Part shown: in pieces, positions 16,896 to 25,436 of the stretch
How positions within the stretch are numbered: position 1 is the stretch's first letter
Layout of the letters: each line of letters opens with the position of its first letter
NCBI GenBank assembly: GCA_017443765.1
Contig: JAFSYB010000029.1
Location: 1 to 34,412 of the forward strand
Origin: Muribaculaceae bacterium
Lineage (GTDB): Bacteria; Bacteroidota; Bacteroidia; Bacteroidales; Muribaculaceae
Reading direction: 5' to 3'
Length of the DNA stretch: 34,412 nucleotides
Notes under the pieces: model-generated
Told to the model about the DNA's origin: nothing
Databases searched by the model: none
Seen by the model: the letters and a program-made list of their open reading frames with translations, nothing else
Program-made: the position numbers and the translations under genes

Positions 16896-18887
16896 ATGAA
16901 ACGAAATGTTATCGCTCTGACGATGTTTTTGCTGCTGCCTATTGTGGCGGTGGCCCGTGATGTGGTGCCCGAGCTGGCCTCCCCCGATGGCCGGCTGCGC
17001 GTGGCTTGTGGCGTAACACCCGATGGAGCCCTGGAGTTCACCGTGGCCAAGGATGGCCGCATGGTGGTGGCTCCCACGCGCCCGGCAATGACGCTCAAGG
17101 GCGGGCGTGTGCTGGGGCAACGCGTGAAGGTGAAGAAAACCGCCATCACGCCCCAGCGTTTCGACGCCGCCACGCCCATTTACAAGAAAGACCGCGTGTC
17201 GTTAGCCTATAACCTGCTCACGGTGAACTGCGGCGACTACGACCTGCAATTCCGTGCCTACGACCAGGGCGTGGCCTACCGCTTCGTGACACGCCTGCGC
17301 GATTCGGTGACTGTGATGAGCGAGGACACACGCTTTGCACTGCCCGACGACTGCCAAACGTGGATGGCTCCCGCCAACTCACGATTTGAGAGCAACGACT
17401 TCCGCGTGCAGGCGTTCTGCTCGTTTGAGAACACCTACATCCACGCGCCGCTCTCGCAACAAAGCCGCACGCACCTGAGCCTGTGCCCGGTGCTGGTGGA
17501 CCTGCCCGGTGGCGGACGCATGGTGCTGGGCGAGTACAACGTGCGCGACTATCCCGGAATGTTCATGCTGCCCGACGACGGCAATGTGGTGAAGGCATTC
17601 TTCCAGCCCGTGGTGGCCCGCCAGCACCAGGGTGGACACAACAACCTGCAAATGATTGCCGATGAATGGCACGACTACATCGCCCGCACCGCTGGCCGCC
17701 GCGCCTTCCCCTGGCGCATGATGCTGGTGGTGGACAACGAGGCCGACCTGCTCACCTGCGACATCCCGCGCACGCTGGCCGATGCACCCGAAGTCGATGG
17801 CTCGTGGGTGCGACCCGGAAAGGTGGCCTGGGACTGGTGGAACGACTGGAACCTGACCGGCGTGGACTTCGTGACCGGCGTGAACGACGCCACCTATAAG
17901 TATTACATCGACTTCGCAGCCCGCAACGGCATCGAGTATGTGATTCTCGACGAGGGCTGGGCCGTGAACAAGCAGGCCGACCTCATGCAGGTGGTGCCCG
18001 AGATTCACCTCGAGGAGCTGGTGGCCTACGGCCGCGAGCGCGGCGTTGACTTGGTGCTCTGGGCTGGCTACAAGGCATTCCTGCGCGACATGGAGGGGGT
18101 GTGCCGCCACTACAGCCAGATGGGCATCAAGGGCTTTAAGATTGATTTCATGGACCGCAACGACCAGGAGGTGATGCGTTTTCTGGAGGATGCCGCGCGC
18201 ATGTGCGCCAAGTATCACCTGTTCTGCGACTTCCACGGCGCCCCCGCTCCGCAGGGGCTCACCGCCACGTTCCCCAACGTGCTCAACTTCGAGGCCGTTG
18301 CCGGCCTGGAGCAGGTGAAGTGGAGCGATGCCAAGGAGTTCGACGAGGTGCCGCACGAGACCGTGCTGCCGTTCATCCGCCAGGTGGTCGGCCCCATGGA
18401 CTACACCCAGGGAGCCATGCGCAATGCCACCAAAGAGAATTTCTACCCCTGCTACAACCAGCCCATGAGCCACGGCACCCGCGCTCGCCAACTGGCCCTG
18501 TACATGATTTTGGAATCGCCCTTCAATATGCTGTGCGACACACCCACGCAATACGAGGCCAACCAGCCTTGCACCGACTTCATTGCCGCGCTGCCCGTGG
18601 TGTGGGACGAGACGCGCGTGTTGGCGGCCAAAGTGGGCGAATATGTGGTGATGGCCCGCCGCAAGGGAAACGACTGGTACATTGGCGGCATCACCAACTG
18701 GACTGCCCGCGACCTGGAGGTGAACCTCTCGATGGTGGCCGGGCAACGGCTTGAGCTCTTCACCGACGGCGTGAACGCCGACCGCCATGCCGAGGACTAC
18801 GTGCGCCGCACCATCACCGCACCGGCCGTCCTGAAGGTTCACTTAGGATCAGGAGGCGGATTCGCTGCTCGCGTGCTTCACGAGTAG
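16896..18887 (+). CDS. Glycoside hydrolase family 97 (alpha-glucosidase/alpha-galactosidase type)
   Basis: This 663-residue protein has a signal peptide (MKRNVIALTMFLLLPIVAVA) and then an N-terminal beta-domain starting ELASPDGRLRVAC. The TIM-barrel core carries WDWWNDWN, YVILDEGWAVN (D352, E353) and GFKIDFMDRNDQ (D417). Asp in the KIDFMDR motif corresponds, from memory of SusB-type structures, to the nucleophile of the retaining subgroup (alpha-galactosidase-like) rather than the inverting SusB subgroup; substrate is inferred only. It would act in the periplasm or at the surface. I use the ATG at 16896 rather than the TTG two codons upstream. Its last 74 bases overlap the convergent minus-strand gene. 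Confidence 0.9.
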   Translation: MKRNVIALTMFLLLPIVAVARDVVPELASPDGRLRVACGVTPDGALEFTVAKDGRMVVAPTRPAMTLKGGRVLGQRVKVKKTAITPQRFDAATPIYKKDRVSLAYNLLTVNCGDYDLQFRAYDQGVAYRFVTRLRDSVTVMSEDTRFALPDDCQTWMAPANSRFESNDFRVQAFCSFENTYIHAPLSQQSRTHLSLCPVLVDLPGGGRMVLGEYNVRDYPGMFMLPDDGNVVKAFFQPVVARQHQGGHNNLQMIADEWHDYIARTAGRRAFPWRMMLVVDNEADLLTCDIPRTLADAPEVDGSWVRPGKVAWDWWNDWNLTGVDFVTGVNDATYKYYIDFAARNGIEYVILDEGWAVNKQADLMQVVPEIHLEELVAYGRERGVDLVLWAGYKAFLRDMEGVCRHYSQMGIKGFKIDFMDRNDQEVMRFLEDAARMCAKYHLFCDFHGAPAPQGLTATFPNVLNFEAVAGLEQVKWSDAKEFDEVPHETVLPFIRQVVGPMDYTQGAMRNATKENFYPCYNQPMSHGTRARQLALYMILESPFNMLCDTPTQYEANQPCTDFIAALPVVWDETRVLAAKVGEYVVMARRKGNDWYIGGITNWTARDLEVNLSMVAGQRLELFTDGVNADRHAEDYVRRTITAPAVLKVHLGSGGGFAARVLHE

Positions 18888-21219
18888 TGTCGAGCGGCAA
18901 GGGCGGCAAAGGCTGCGGCTTGAGCAGCACGAAATGGCTGTCCTCGTACACCGGCTGGTAGTTGTGCTCGTGCAACCACGCATTGAGCACGGCCAGCTTG
19001 CGGTTGTCCTGATAGGTGTTCTGCGTGCCGTAGTCGGCAAGATAGCGCTCACTGGGAGCGCCCCACTGGGCACCCAACGTGTTGAACTTTTGTCGCAACA
19101 CAGGCGGTAATTCCACCAGTGCCCCATCGCGCAGACGCGCTTCCAACATTCCCGCGCTGAGCTGCTCCACCCACGAGCACCCTACGTAAGGGTGCGTGTG
19201 GGTGAGGTAGTTAAGCGTGGGAATGCTGCCGTAGGCCATCAACGTGGTGCCAGGCTGCACGTGCGGCTCAATGCCGTGCAGCACGGTGTTCAGCACCTCG
19301 GCACGCTCGCGGGTGGTGTAGATGTGCGCTGCGCGTGGCGCGTCAACAGTCCACCGCTTGTCGAGCAGCGAGCCGCCGTCGAAGTAGGCACCGCCCGTCA
19401 CCATGCGCACGGCGCACACGGCCATCAGCACCAATGGCAGCACCACACGGCAGCGACTCAGCCACCACAGGGCGGCCACCGGAGCGGCCACCCAGCACAC
19501 AATGGTGCCGTTGTTGTAGGCGCCATCGCTGCCCAGCGGCATCACCAGCATCATGCCCAAGCCCAGCACGGCCAGCCACGTGAGCCACCCCTTGCCATGG
19601 GTAATCATGACCGCTATGCAACCCGCCACGCACATCGCCCACAGCGGCTCCAACGGGTGCATCCTCGCCGTGAGCCACACCATAAGCGCGACCGACAACA
19701 ACTGAATCGGCACCGACAACCAGCGGCGGCGTTGTCCGTGCGCCCACCAGCAGGCACACACGGGCAACGCAAGTTTCAAGCCCGTCCATACCCCCTTGGC
19801 ATAGAAGCGCAATTGTGTCATGACCATCTGTCCCGTGCTGTGCGAGGCGGTGCCGCTGCTGTCGCCGGCAATAGCACGCAAATCATCGAGCACGCGCTCG
19901 AACTGCACCTGGTGCGACAACGGCATCAGCAGGAAAACCACACACACCGTGAGCATGGCCACACAAAGAAACAATAGAGTCAACCTCACAGCCTGCAACC
20001 AGTCGAAAGCCTCCCACCATGCTTTGCGGTAGAAAAACGCCACAATAAGCGGCAGCAGCACCATCGACAGGCCCAGCACATTGGGGATACGCACCAGCAC
20101 GTTCAGCCCGGCCAGCACCCCGGCCAGCACCACCGACCACACATTATTGGAGCGCATGCCGCGCCACAGCGCGGTGATGGCCGCCACATAGAAGACGATG
20201 GTGCACAGGTCGTAACTCAGCGTGTAGGGTGGCGCAACAAAGGTGGTCACCACCAGCGCGCAACCCAGTGTGAGCGCGCGCACATCAAGGTGGCGGCGCA
20301 AGGCCAGCCACAACATCACGGCACACAACGTGTTGAACGCCACGCCCACAAGCCGCATGCCCGCCATGCCCATCGCAGGAAACAATCCCTGCAGGACACC
20401 ACCCAGCACGCCGCTCAAGTAGTACATAAAATTATACTCCACGCTCGCCGGGTGCGTGAAGATGTTGTCGTAGAATGTGAGATAGAACCCGGCATCGGCC
20501 ACGTCCATGCCGAAGAACACACCCAGCAGTTGGTAGAGCACCAGCAAGGCCATCACGCCCCAAAACAGGAGGGTGTGCCTGCGCTCATGGCCAGGCAGCT
20601 GGTCGCGGGTGACGGTAAAGCTGCGGTAGTAAGGCGCTTGGGCATGGTCGAGGAGCTCGCGGTCGCCCCGACTGTCGCCGTAAGCCGTGAGATGGCACCG
20701 CTCCACATCGGGCACGGCCTCGCGCAGACGGCGCCATTTCTCGGCTCCATGGCAGTTGGGCGTGGCAAAACGCCCCGTCAGGCAGCCATTGGCATCTTCC
20801 TCCAGCTCGGTGCCAATCACTTGCACGCCAGCGTGGCCAATCCACGGCTCAACCCAGTCGGGCGAGCTGGCGGTGACCACAAGCACTTGGCTACCGGCAT
20901 CCACAGCGTTCAATAACGCTTGCTCGGCCTCGCGGCGCGTGTGAAGCAGCCGCCCCATGATTGCTGCCTGTGCACAGCGGCGGCGAAACTCGTCGTGCTC
21001 CATCCCGCGAACAAAGTGGCCAATGAGGCGTTCCTTGGCACGGCCGCCATCGAGCAAGTGCAGCTTGTAGAGCACAATCCAGGGCAGGCACACCAGCACA
21101 CCCCAACAAAAGGCTCCCAGACCGAATACGTTGCGCAGCACCCACGGCAGTGAGTCGTTGTCAATATACGTGCCATCAAAGTCGAAAGCAACTACCGGCT
21201 TCAGTTGTTCCTCACACAT
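18814..21219 (-). CDS. Fusion protein: HAD-IB phosphatase plus multi-pass GT-C-like membrane domain
   Basis: This is an 801-residue two-part protein. Residues 1 to about 220 form a phosphoserine-phosphatase-like HAD domain: DFDGT with nucleophile D13 and D15, a TASS motif II (VLVVTASSPDWVEPW), a Lys in GAEKWRRL, and AYGDSRGDRELL (motif IV). From about residue 225 the chain has roughly ten or more hydrophobic segments with an early Asp-containing loop (FFGMDVADAGFY), resembling polyprenyl-dependent GT-C glycosyltransferases. It ends in a soluble tail. The start ATG (complement of 21217-21219) overlaps the ubiA-like stop by eight bases. I infer that it dephosphorylates and/or transfers a polyprenyl-linked sugar made by the upstream gene. 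The C-terminus runs 74 bases into the GH97 gene on the other strand. Confidence 0.75.
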   Translation of the reverse strand: MCEEQLKPVVAFDFDGTYIDNDSLPWVLRNVFGLGAFCWGVLVCLPWIVLYKLHLLDGGRAKERLIGHFVRGMEHDEFRRRCAQAAIMGRLLHTRREAEQALLNAVDAGSQVLVVTASSPDWVEPWIGHAGVQVIGTELEEDANGCLTGRFATPNCHGAEKWRRLREAVPDVERCHLTAYGDSRGDRELLDHAQAPYYRSFTVTRDQLPGHERRHTLLFWGVMALLVLYQLLGVFFGMDVADAGFYLTFYDNIFTHPASVEYNFMYYLSGVLGGVLQGLFPAMGMAGMRLVGVAFNTLCAVMLWLALRRHLDVRALTLGCALVVTTFVAPPYTLSYDLCTIVFYVAAITALWRGMRSNNVWSVVLAGVLAGLNVLVRIPNVLGLSMVLLPLIVAFFYRKAWWEAFDWLQAVRLTLLFLCVAMLTVCVVFLLMPLSHQVQFERVLDDLRAIAGDSSGTASHSTGQMVMTQLRFYAKGVWTGLKLALPVCACWWAHGQRRRWLSVPIQLLSVALMVWLTARMHPLEPLWAMCVAGCIAVMITHGKGWLTWLAVLGLGMMLVMPLGSDGAYNNGTIVCWVAAPVAALWWLSRCRVVLPLVLMAVCAVRMVTGGAYFDGGSLLDKRWTVDAPRAAHIYTTRERAEVLNTVLHGIEPHVQPGTTLMAYGSIPTLNYLTHTHPYVGCSWVEQLSAGMLEARLRDGALVELPPVLRQKFNTLGAQWGAPSERYLADYGTQNTYQDNRKLAVLNAWLHEHNYQPVYEDSHFVLLKPQPLPPLPLDTTREAREQRIRLLILSEPSGRPVR

Positions 21220-22090
21220 AGATAATGAAAATGAAAGCCAGCAGCCAGCCGGCCACACAGGCTTGGATAAAACGGTCGCGCCCCAACACCCGCGTGGGAC
21301 TGCCGCTCTGGTTCTCCACCAACGTGAGTTGCAAGTAGCGCAGTATGCCCGCGAGCACAAACACCGCCGTGCAGTAGATGTGATGATTGCCCAACCGGGC
21401 AGTCACCTCGTCGCTTATGGTGTACATCAGGTAGGCCACGATGGTGACTGTGGCCACCATCGTCAGGGCCATGTTGATAAACTCCAAATTATAGTTCGCC
21501 GCACCCCGGCGCACCGCTTTGCCGCCCTCGGCCTTCAGCATCACATCATCGCGGCGCTTGCCCAGCACCAGGAACAGCGCCAGCAAGAACGTCATCACCA
21601 CAATCCATTGCGACAGGGCGATGTCGCCCGTGAGCGCGCCAGCCTCGACACGCATCACATAGAACACTGCCACCACCAGCACATCGACCAAGCTCACATG
21701 CTTGAGCCACAGACTGTAACACACATTGAGCGCCAAATAGGCCACCATGAGCCAGAGCACATTTGCCGGCAGCAGCCACCATGTGAGAGCGATGGCGGCG
21801 CACACACACACCGCGCACGCACACCAGCCCGCCGGCACACTCACCGCACCCGACGCAATCGGGCGGCGGCACTTGCTCGGGTGGCGAGCATCAGCCTCGC
21901 GGTCCAGAATGTCGTTCAGGCAGTACACCGCGCTGGCCGACAGCGAGAACACCACGGCAGCCGTGAGCGTGACCAGCAACAAACGCACTTCGTTCATGCG
22001 TTGGCTAAAGAACAAGGGCAACAGCACAAAGGCGTTTTTCACCCATTGCTGCGGCCTGAGCAGCTTTAATATCGGAATTAGGGGAATCAT
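21212..22090 (-). CDS. UbiA-family decaprenyl-phosphate phosphoribosyltransferase-like protein
   Basis: This 292-residue membrane protein starts MIPLIPILKLLRPQQWVKN, typical of the phosphoribosyl-polyprenol synthase branch of UbiA. It carries the Asp-rich motif NDILDREADARHPSKCRRPI and a second conserved region (LALFLVLGKRRDD). Members join PRPP-derived phosphoribose to a polyprenyl phosphate, giving a lipid-linked phosphoribose that can become a ribose or arabinose donor. About eight or nine hydrophobic segments are visible. The frame is open for 44 codons further upstream, but the ATG at 22090 gives the family N-terminus. It overlaps the HAD-GT-C gene by eight bases. Confidence 0.85.
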   Translation of the reverse strand: MIPLIPILKLLRPQQWVKNAFVLLPLFFSQRMNEVRLLLVTLTAAVVFSLSASAVYCLNDILDREADARHPSKCRRPIASGAVSVPAGWCACAVCVCAAIALTWWLLPANVLWLMVAYLALNVCYSLWLKHVSLVDVLVVAVFYVMRVEAGALTGDIALSQWIVVMTFLLALFLVLGKRRDDVMLKAEGGKAVRRGAANYNLEFINMALTMVATVTIVAYLMYTISDEVTARLGNHHIYCTAVFVLAGILRYLQLTLVENQSGSPTRVLGRDRFIQACVAGWLLAFIFIIYV

Positions 22091-22091
22091 A

Positions 22092-22271
22092 TCAGTGGGT
22101 AGCAAGGCAGCGCAACGCATTGAGGTCGAGCGTGAAACATTCGTCAAGCTGCTGCCAGCGATAGTCATTGACGCATCCGGGCAGGTCGGCAACGATGCCG
22201 AACACTTGCCATCGTTGCACACCGGCAGAATGTCGCTGATGCCGTTGAGGGGAAAGCTTCACGTTAACCAT
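22092..22271 (-). CDS. Possible 59-residue leader ORF upstream of the ubiA-like gene
   Basis: A short frame starts at the ATG (complement of 22269-22271), shortly after a good minus-strand promoter. It ends one base before the ubiA-like start codon. The protein (MVNVKLSPQRH at the start, NDYRWQQLDECFTLDL near the end) has no recognised domain or signal peptide. Its second half has plausible coding composition, so it may be a small coupled gene, the remnant of a larger one, or chance. Confidence 0.3.
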   Translation of the reverse strand: MVNVKLSPQRHQRHSAGVQRWQVFGIVADLPGCVNDYRWQQLDECFTLDLNALRCLATH

Positions 22272-22301
22272 ATATTTGCGCCTTCGTTTGGATTCAACCT
22301 G

Positions 22302-22332
22302 CAAAGTTACTGAAAGTTGAGCGCAGAGCAAA
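22302..22332 (-). promoter_or_regulatory. Promoter of the ubiA-like/HAD-GT operon
   Basis: On the minus strand TTTG (complement of 22329-22332) is followed by 19 bases and TAACTTTG (complement of 22302-22309). The -33 element lies inside the left arm of the first palindrome of the 88-bp repeat, so a structural change of the repeat would affect this promoter. Confidence 0.55.
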
Positions 22333-22476
22333 ACAAAAAACGTTTTTTTTGTTTTGCTCTGCCGAAACGCCTCGTTACTTCGGCAAAGCCAACGTTACTG
22401 AAAGTTGAGCGCAGAGCAAAACAAAAAACGTTTTTTTGTTTTGCTTTGCCGAAACGCCTCGTAACTTCGGCAAAGC
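22306..22476. repeat. Tandem duplication of an 88-bp unit containing a 19-bp-stem palindrome
   Basis: Unit 1 begins at 22306 and unit 2 at 22394 (GTTACTGAAAGTTGAGC). Each contains a long AT-rich inverted repeat, arms 22323-22341 with 22342-22362 and 22411-22429 with 22430-22449, of the form GCAGAGCAAAAC...GTTTTGCTCTGC. A second small stem follows (GCCGAA...TTCGGC). The two units differ at only a few positions. They lie between divergent operons. From 22480 to 22640 I see nothing else of note. Confidence 0.85.
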
Positions 22477-22648
22477 ACTCCTGTCATGGTGGGGTTTTCA
22501 CAGTGGTTATCGCCTATCTGCGATCAGTCAGCCTGCTCAATGCCGGTTCAGCATTATTCCGTTCCCATTTCCCTGGCTTGCGCCGCGCCATTTAGCTCGA
22601 CTGCGTAAAAAAATTCGCTTAATATTTCGTCAATCCAAAATAATGCAC

Positions 22649-22656
22649 TAAATTTG
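22649..22656 (+). promoter_or_regulatory. -7 element for the large dockerin protein gene
   Basis: TAAATTTG matches the -7 consensus. The region 20 bases upstream has TTTC rather than TTTG, so the -33 element is weak. The leader to the ATG at 22719 would be about 55 bases. Confidence 0.45.
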
Positions 22657-22718
22657 TAGCCGATAAATTAGCGACAAGGCGATACTTTTATTTATTCACT
22701 TATAAACCAATTCACAAC

Positions 22719-25292
22719 ATGAGAAAGTTTTTATCTCTTATGACAATGTGTCTGCTGGCCGTGGGAGCACTCCACGCCGAGACATTTGTGATGTCCGAAC
22801 AGAGCGGGTTTCCCAGCACAAATGGCGACTTCACGCTCACTTTCGGCACCTACACGATGGACTTCAAGGGCAACACGGGTGCCTCCAAGCCCACCTACAA
22901 TGCCAATGGCAAGGATGTTCGCACCTACGCGAAGAACACCATCCAGCTCACCACCACCGGAGATGCCATGACCCAGGTGGTGTTCAACATCTCGGATGCC
23001 GGCAAAAGGCGCCAGGCCGAAGTCACCCCGTCGGAGGGGTCGGTGAGCGTAAATACCGTTGACTGGACGGTGACCTGGACGGGCAGCAGCAAGGACGTGA
23101 CTTTCACTGTGGGTGACAAGGCCACCTACGGCACCGATGGCGACACCAAGGCCGGACAATTCGACTTCCTGTCGGTTGACATCAACACGGGCGCTGTGGT
23201 TGAAACGGTTTCCAACCCGACCATCAGCCCGCTCACGGGCACTTTCTACAACCCGATTGAGGTGAGCATAAAGTGCGGCACGAGCGGTGCCAGCATCTAC
23301 TACACCACCGATGGCTCCACCCCGACGGCCACCAGCACGCTCTACAGCGCACCGTTCACCGCAAGCACCAACATGACGGTGAAGGCCATCGCCATCAAGG
23401 GTGACAAGCAGAGCGAGGTGGTCGAGGCCGTCTACACCTTTGCAACCGCCACCGACGTGGCCAACATCGCCGCTTACCAGCGCGTGGACGATGGCACCGT
23501 GGTGCGCTTCACCAACCCCGTGAACGTGCTCGCACAGTACACGATGAGCAGCAACAACGTCCGCCTGTTTGTGCAAGACGCCACCGGCAATATGTTCATC
23601 TACGGCAAGGCCGGGCAGAAGTACAACAACGGTGATGTGATTCCCGCCGGCTTCACCGGAACCAAGACCACCTACCACGGCGAGCCCGAACTGTCGGTGA
23701 ACGAGAACAGCAACTTCCAGGCCGCCAGCAGCAACAGCCCCATCGCCGCCGAGACCATCCAAGCTATCGATGTCGAGGCTGACCTGTTTGCACACTACGT
23801 CTACATCGCCGGTGCCACGCTGGGCTACACCACCAACAGCAGCGGCAGCAAGAACCTGTCGAGCATTGCCGACAACAGCGGCCAGGCCGTGGCCAACAAC
23901 AGCATGGGCATCACCGCCAGCAGCATCGACTACGATGCCACCTACAACGTGACCGCCGTGATTGGCTCGTTCAAGACCGACACCACCGATGTGGTCTACG
24001 AGGTGTGGCCCGTGAAGCTGGAGAAGGTGGGAGGCGGCACCGTCACCAACGGTGTGGCCACCATCGCCGAGTACCAGGCCCTGGCCGACGACGCCACCTT
24101 CACCTTCACCGGCAATGCCGTGGTCACATACGTTGACTCCAACGACCTGCGTTACGTCTACATCAAGGACAACACGGGTTCGGCTGTGATTTACGGCACC
24201 AATGCCGCCAATGGCCTTAAGCAGGGCGATGTGCTGTCGCCCGAATGGACCGGCAAGAAGAAACTCTACAACGGCCTGTATGAAATCGTGGATTTCGGCA
24301 ACCTCTCTGCCAGCGGCCAGACGCAGACGGTGACCCCCGTGGAGAAAACCACTGCCGACATCACCACCGCCAACCAGAACATCTATTGCGTGCTGCGTGG
24401 TGTGAAGATTGCTTCGGTCAACGGCCGCAACTTCACCTTCGAAGACGGAGCAGCCGGTTACAACACCTTCAACGGCACGGTGACGCTGCCCAGCGACCTC
24501 ACCCAGACTTACGACATCGAGGGTGTGATTTCGGTTTACAACAAGGCTCAGTTCGCACCCACGCGCTTCCTCACCGAAGTCGTGGTTCCCGACGTCGAGG
24601 ACATCGAGGCGCTGTATGCCATGAACGAGGGCATCACCGCCACCATCCAGTGCGACATCAACGCCATCTATCAAAGTGGTTACAACCTCTATGTGAAAGA
24701 TGCCAACGGCACCTACGGCCTGGTTTACGGTCACCTCAACGAGCAGTTTGAAAACGGTGACATCATCCGTGGCGCACAGGCCAGCTGGAGCAATTACCAA
24801 GGCATCAAGGAGCTCATCCCCACCGCTTCCACGTTTGCGAAAGCTGCCACCGGGAATCCGGTCCAGCCCGAAGTTTACGCTATTGAAGACCTGGGTACCG
24901 ACATGGTTCACTACTATGTGAAGATTGAGAATGCCGCTGTGGTGAACGACTCCACCAAGTACATCACCATCAACGACGGAACCGGCAGCATGACCGGCTT
25001 CAACAAGCTCAACGTTGAATTCCCCGCCGATGGCACTTACGATGTGACTTGCTTCGTGAGTCTGCACAACGATGTCGTGCAGCTCTATCCTGTGGCATTT
25101 GGTGGCGATGAGCCTGCCGTGCGCGGCGACCTCTCGGGCGACGGCGTGGTAGATGTCGACGACCTGAACCTGGTCATCAACATGATGCTGGGCAAGGCCG
25201 AGAAGACTGAAGCTGCCGACATCAACAAGGATGGAGCCGTGGATGTGGACGACATGAACATCATCATCAACATCATGCTTGGCAAGGACTGA
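22719..25292 (+). CDS. Large secreted protein with CHB_HEX_C-type and OB-like domains and dockerin tail
   Basis: This 857-residue protein begins with a signal peptide (MRKFLSLMTMCLLAVGALHA). The N-terminal region is rich in Thr and Gly. Near residues 165-245 is a chitobiase/beta-hexosaminidase C-terminal-like domain (NPTISPLTGTFYNPIEV, SIYYTTDGSTPT, MTVKAIAIKGDKQSEVV). At least three repeated OB-fold-like modules follow, each with a pattern such as YVYIKDNTGSAVIYG, RLFVQDATGNMFIYG and NLYVKDANGTYGLVYG. The last 60 residues are two EF-hand-like repeats (DLSGDGVVDVDDLNLVINMM, DINKDGAVDVDDMNIIINIM). No catalytic site is recognised, so I infer a surface or matrix adhesin or binding protein. It is nearly identical at its tail to the 31504 protein. 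Confidence 0.85.
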   Translation: MRKFLSLMTMCLLAVGALHAETFVMSEQSGFPSTNGDFTLTFGTYTMDFKGNTGASKPTYNANGKDVRTYAKNTIQLTTTGDAMTQVVFNISDAGKRRQAEVTPSEGSVSVNTVDWTVTWTGSSKDVTFTVGDKATYGTDGDTKAGQFDFLSVDINTGAVVETVSNPTISPLTGTFYNPIEVSIKCGTSGASIYYTTDGSTPTATSTLYSAPFTASTNMTVKAIAIKGDKQSEVVEAVYTFATATDVANIAAYQRVDDGTVVRFTNPVNVLAQYTMSSNNVRLFVQDATGNMFIYGKAGQKYNNGDVIPAGFTGTKTTYHGEPELSVNENSNFQAASSNSPIAAETIQAIDVEADLFAHYVYIAGATLGYTTNSSGSKNLSSIADNSGQAVANNSMGITASSIDYDATYNVTAVIGSFKTDTTDVVYEVWPVKLEKVGGGTVTNGVATIAEYQALADDATFTFTGNAVVTYVDSNDLRYVYIKDNTGSAVIYGTNAANGLKQGDVLSPEWTGKKKLYNGLYEIVDFGNLSASGQTQTVTPVEKTTADITTANQNIYCVLRGVKIASVNGRNFTFEDGAAGYNTFNGTVTLPSDLTQTYDIEGVISVYNKAQFAPTRFLTEVVVPDVEDIEALYAMNEGITATIQCDINAIYQSGYNLYVKDANGTYGLVYGHLNEQFENGDIIRGAQASWSNYQGIKELIPTASTFAKAATGNPVQPEVYAIEDLGTDMVHYYVKIENAAVVNDSTKYITINDGTGSMTGFNKLNVEFPADGTYDVTCFVSLHNDVVQLYPVAFGGDEPAVRGDLSGDGVVDVDDLNLVINMMLGKAEKTEAADINKDGAVDVDDMNIIINIMLGKD

Positions 25293-25357
25293 CGATTAAA
25301 TGCTTAACCCCATAAACCCTCTGATAGGGCGTTTTGCCGGGGATTAAGATTCATGCA

Positions 25358-25405
25358 AAAAAGTCAATGGGCAACCTGTTCAATTCGGTTGCCCATTGAC
25401 TTTTT
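25358..25405. terminator. Bidirectional Rho-independent terminator
   Basis: A perfect 19-bp stem (arms 25358-25376 and 25387-25405, 10-base loop) includes GTCAATGGGCAACC and is flanked by A5 on the left and T5 on the right. It can therefore end transcription from both sides. It lies between the convergent dockerin gene (+) and the small Ala/Pro-rich gene (-). Confidence 0.92.
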
Positions 25406-25436
25406 GACTCGTTAAGTTCAAAATCTACGTCTTACA

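Noticed and set aside
17379..18842. A 487-codon minus-strand frame opposite the GH97 gene
   Set aside because: It is a His/Val-rich antisense shadow with no domain; the GH97 frame is well supported.
22731..25067. A 778-codon open frame on the minus strand opposite the large dockerin gene
   Set aside because: The plus-strand frame has a signal peptide, domains and a dockerin tail. The antisense frame is low-complexity (rich in Val, Gly and His), as expected from GC-rich third positions.
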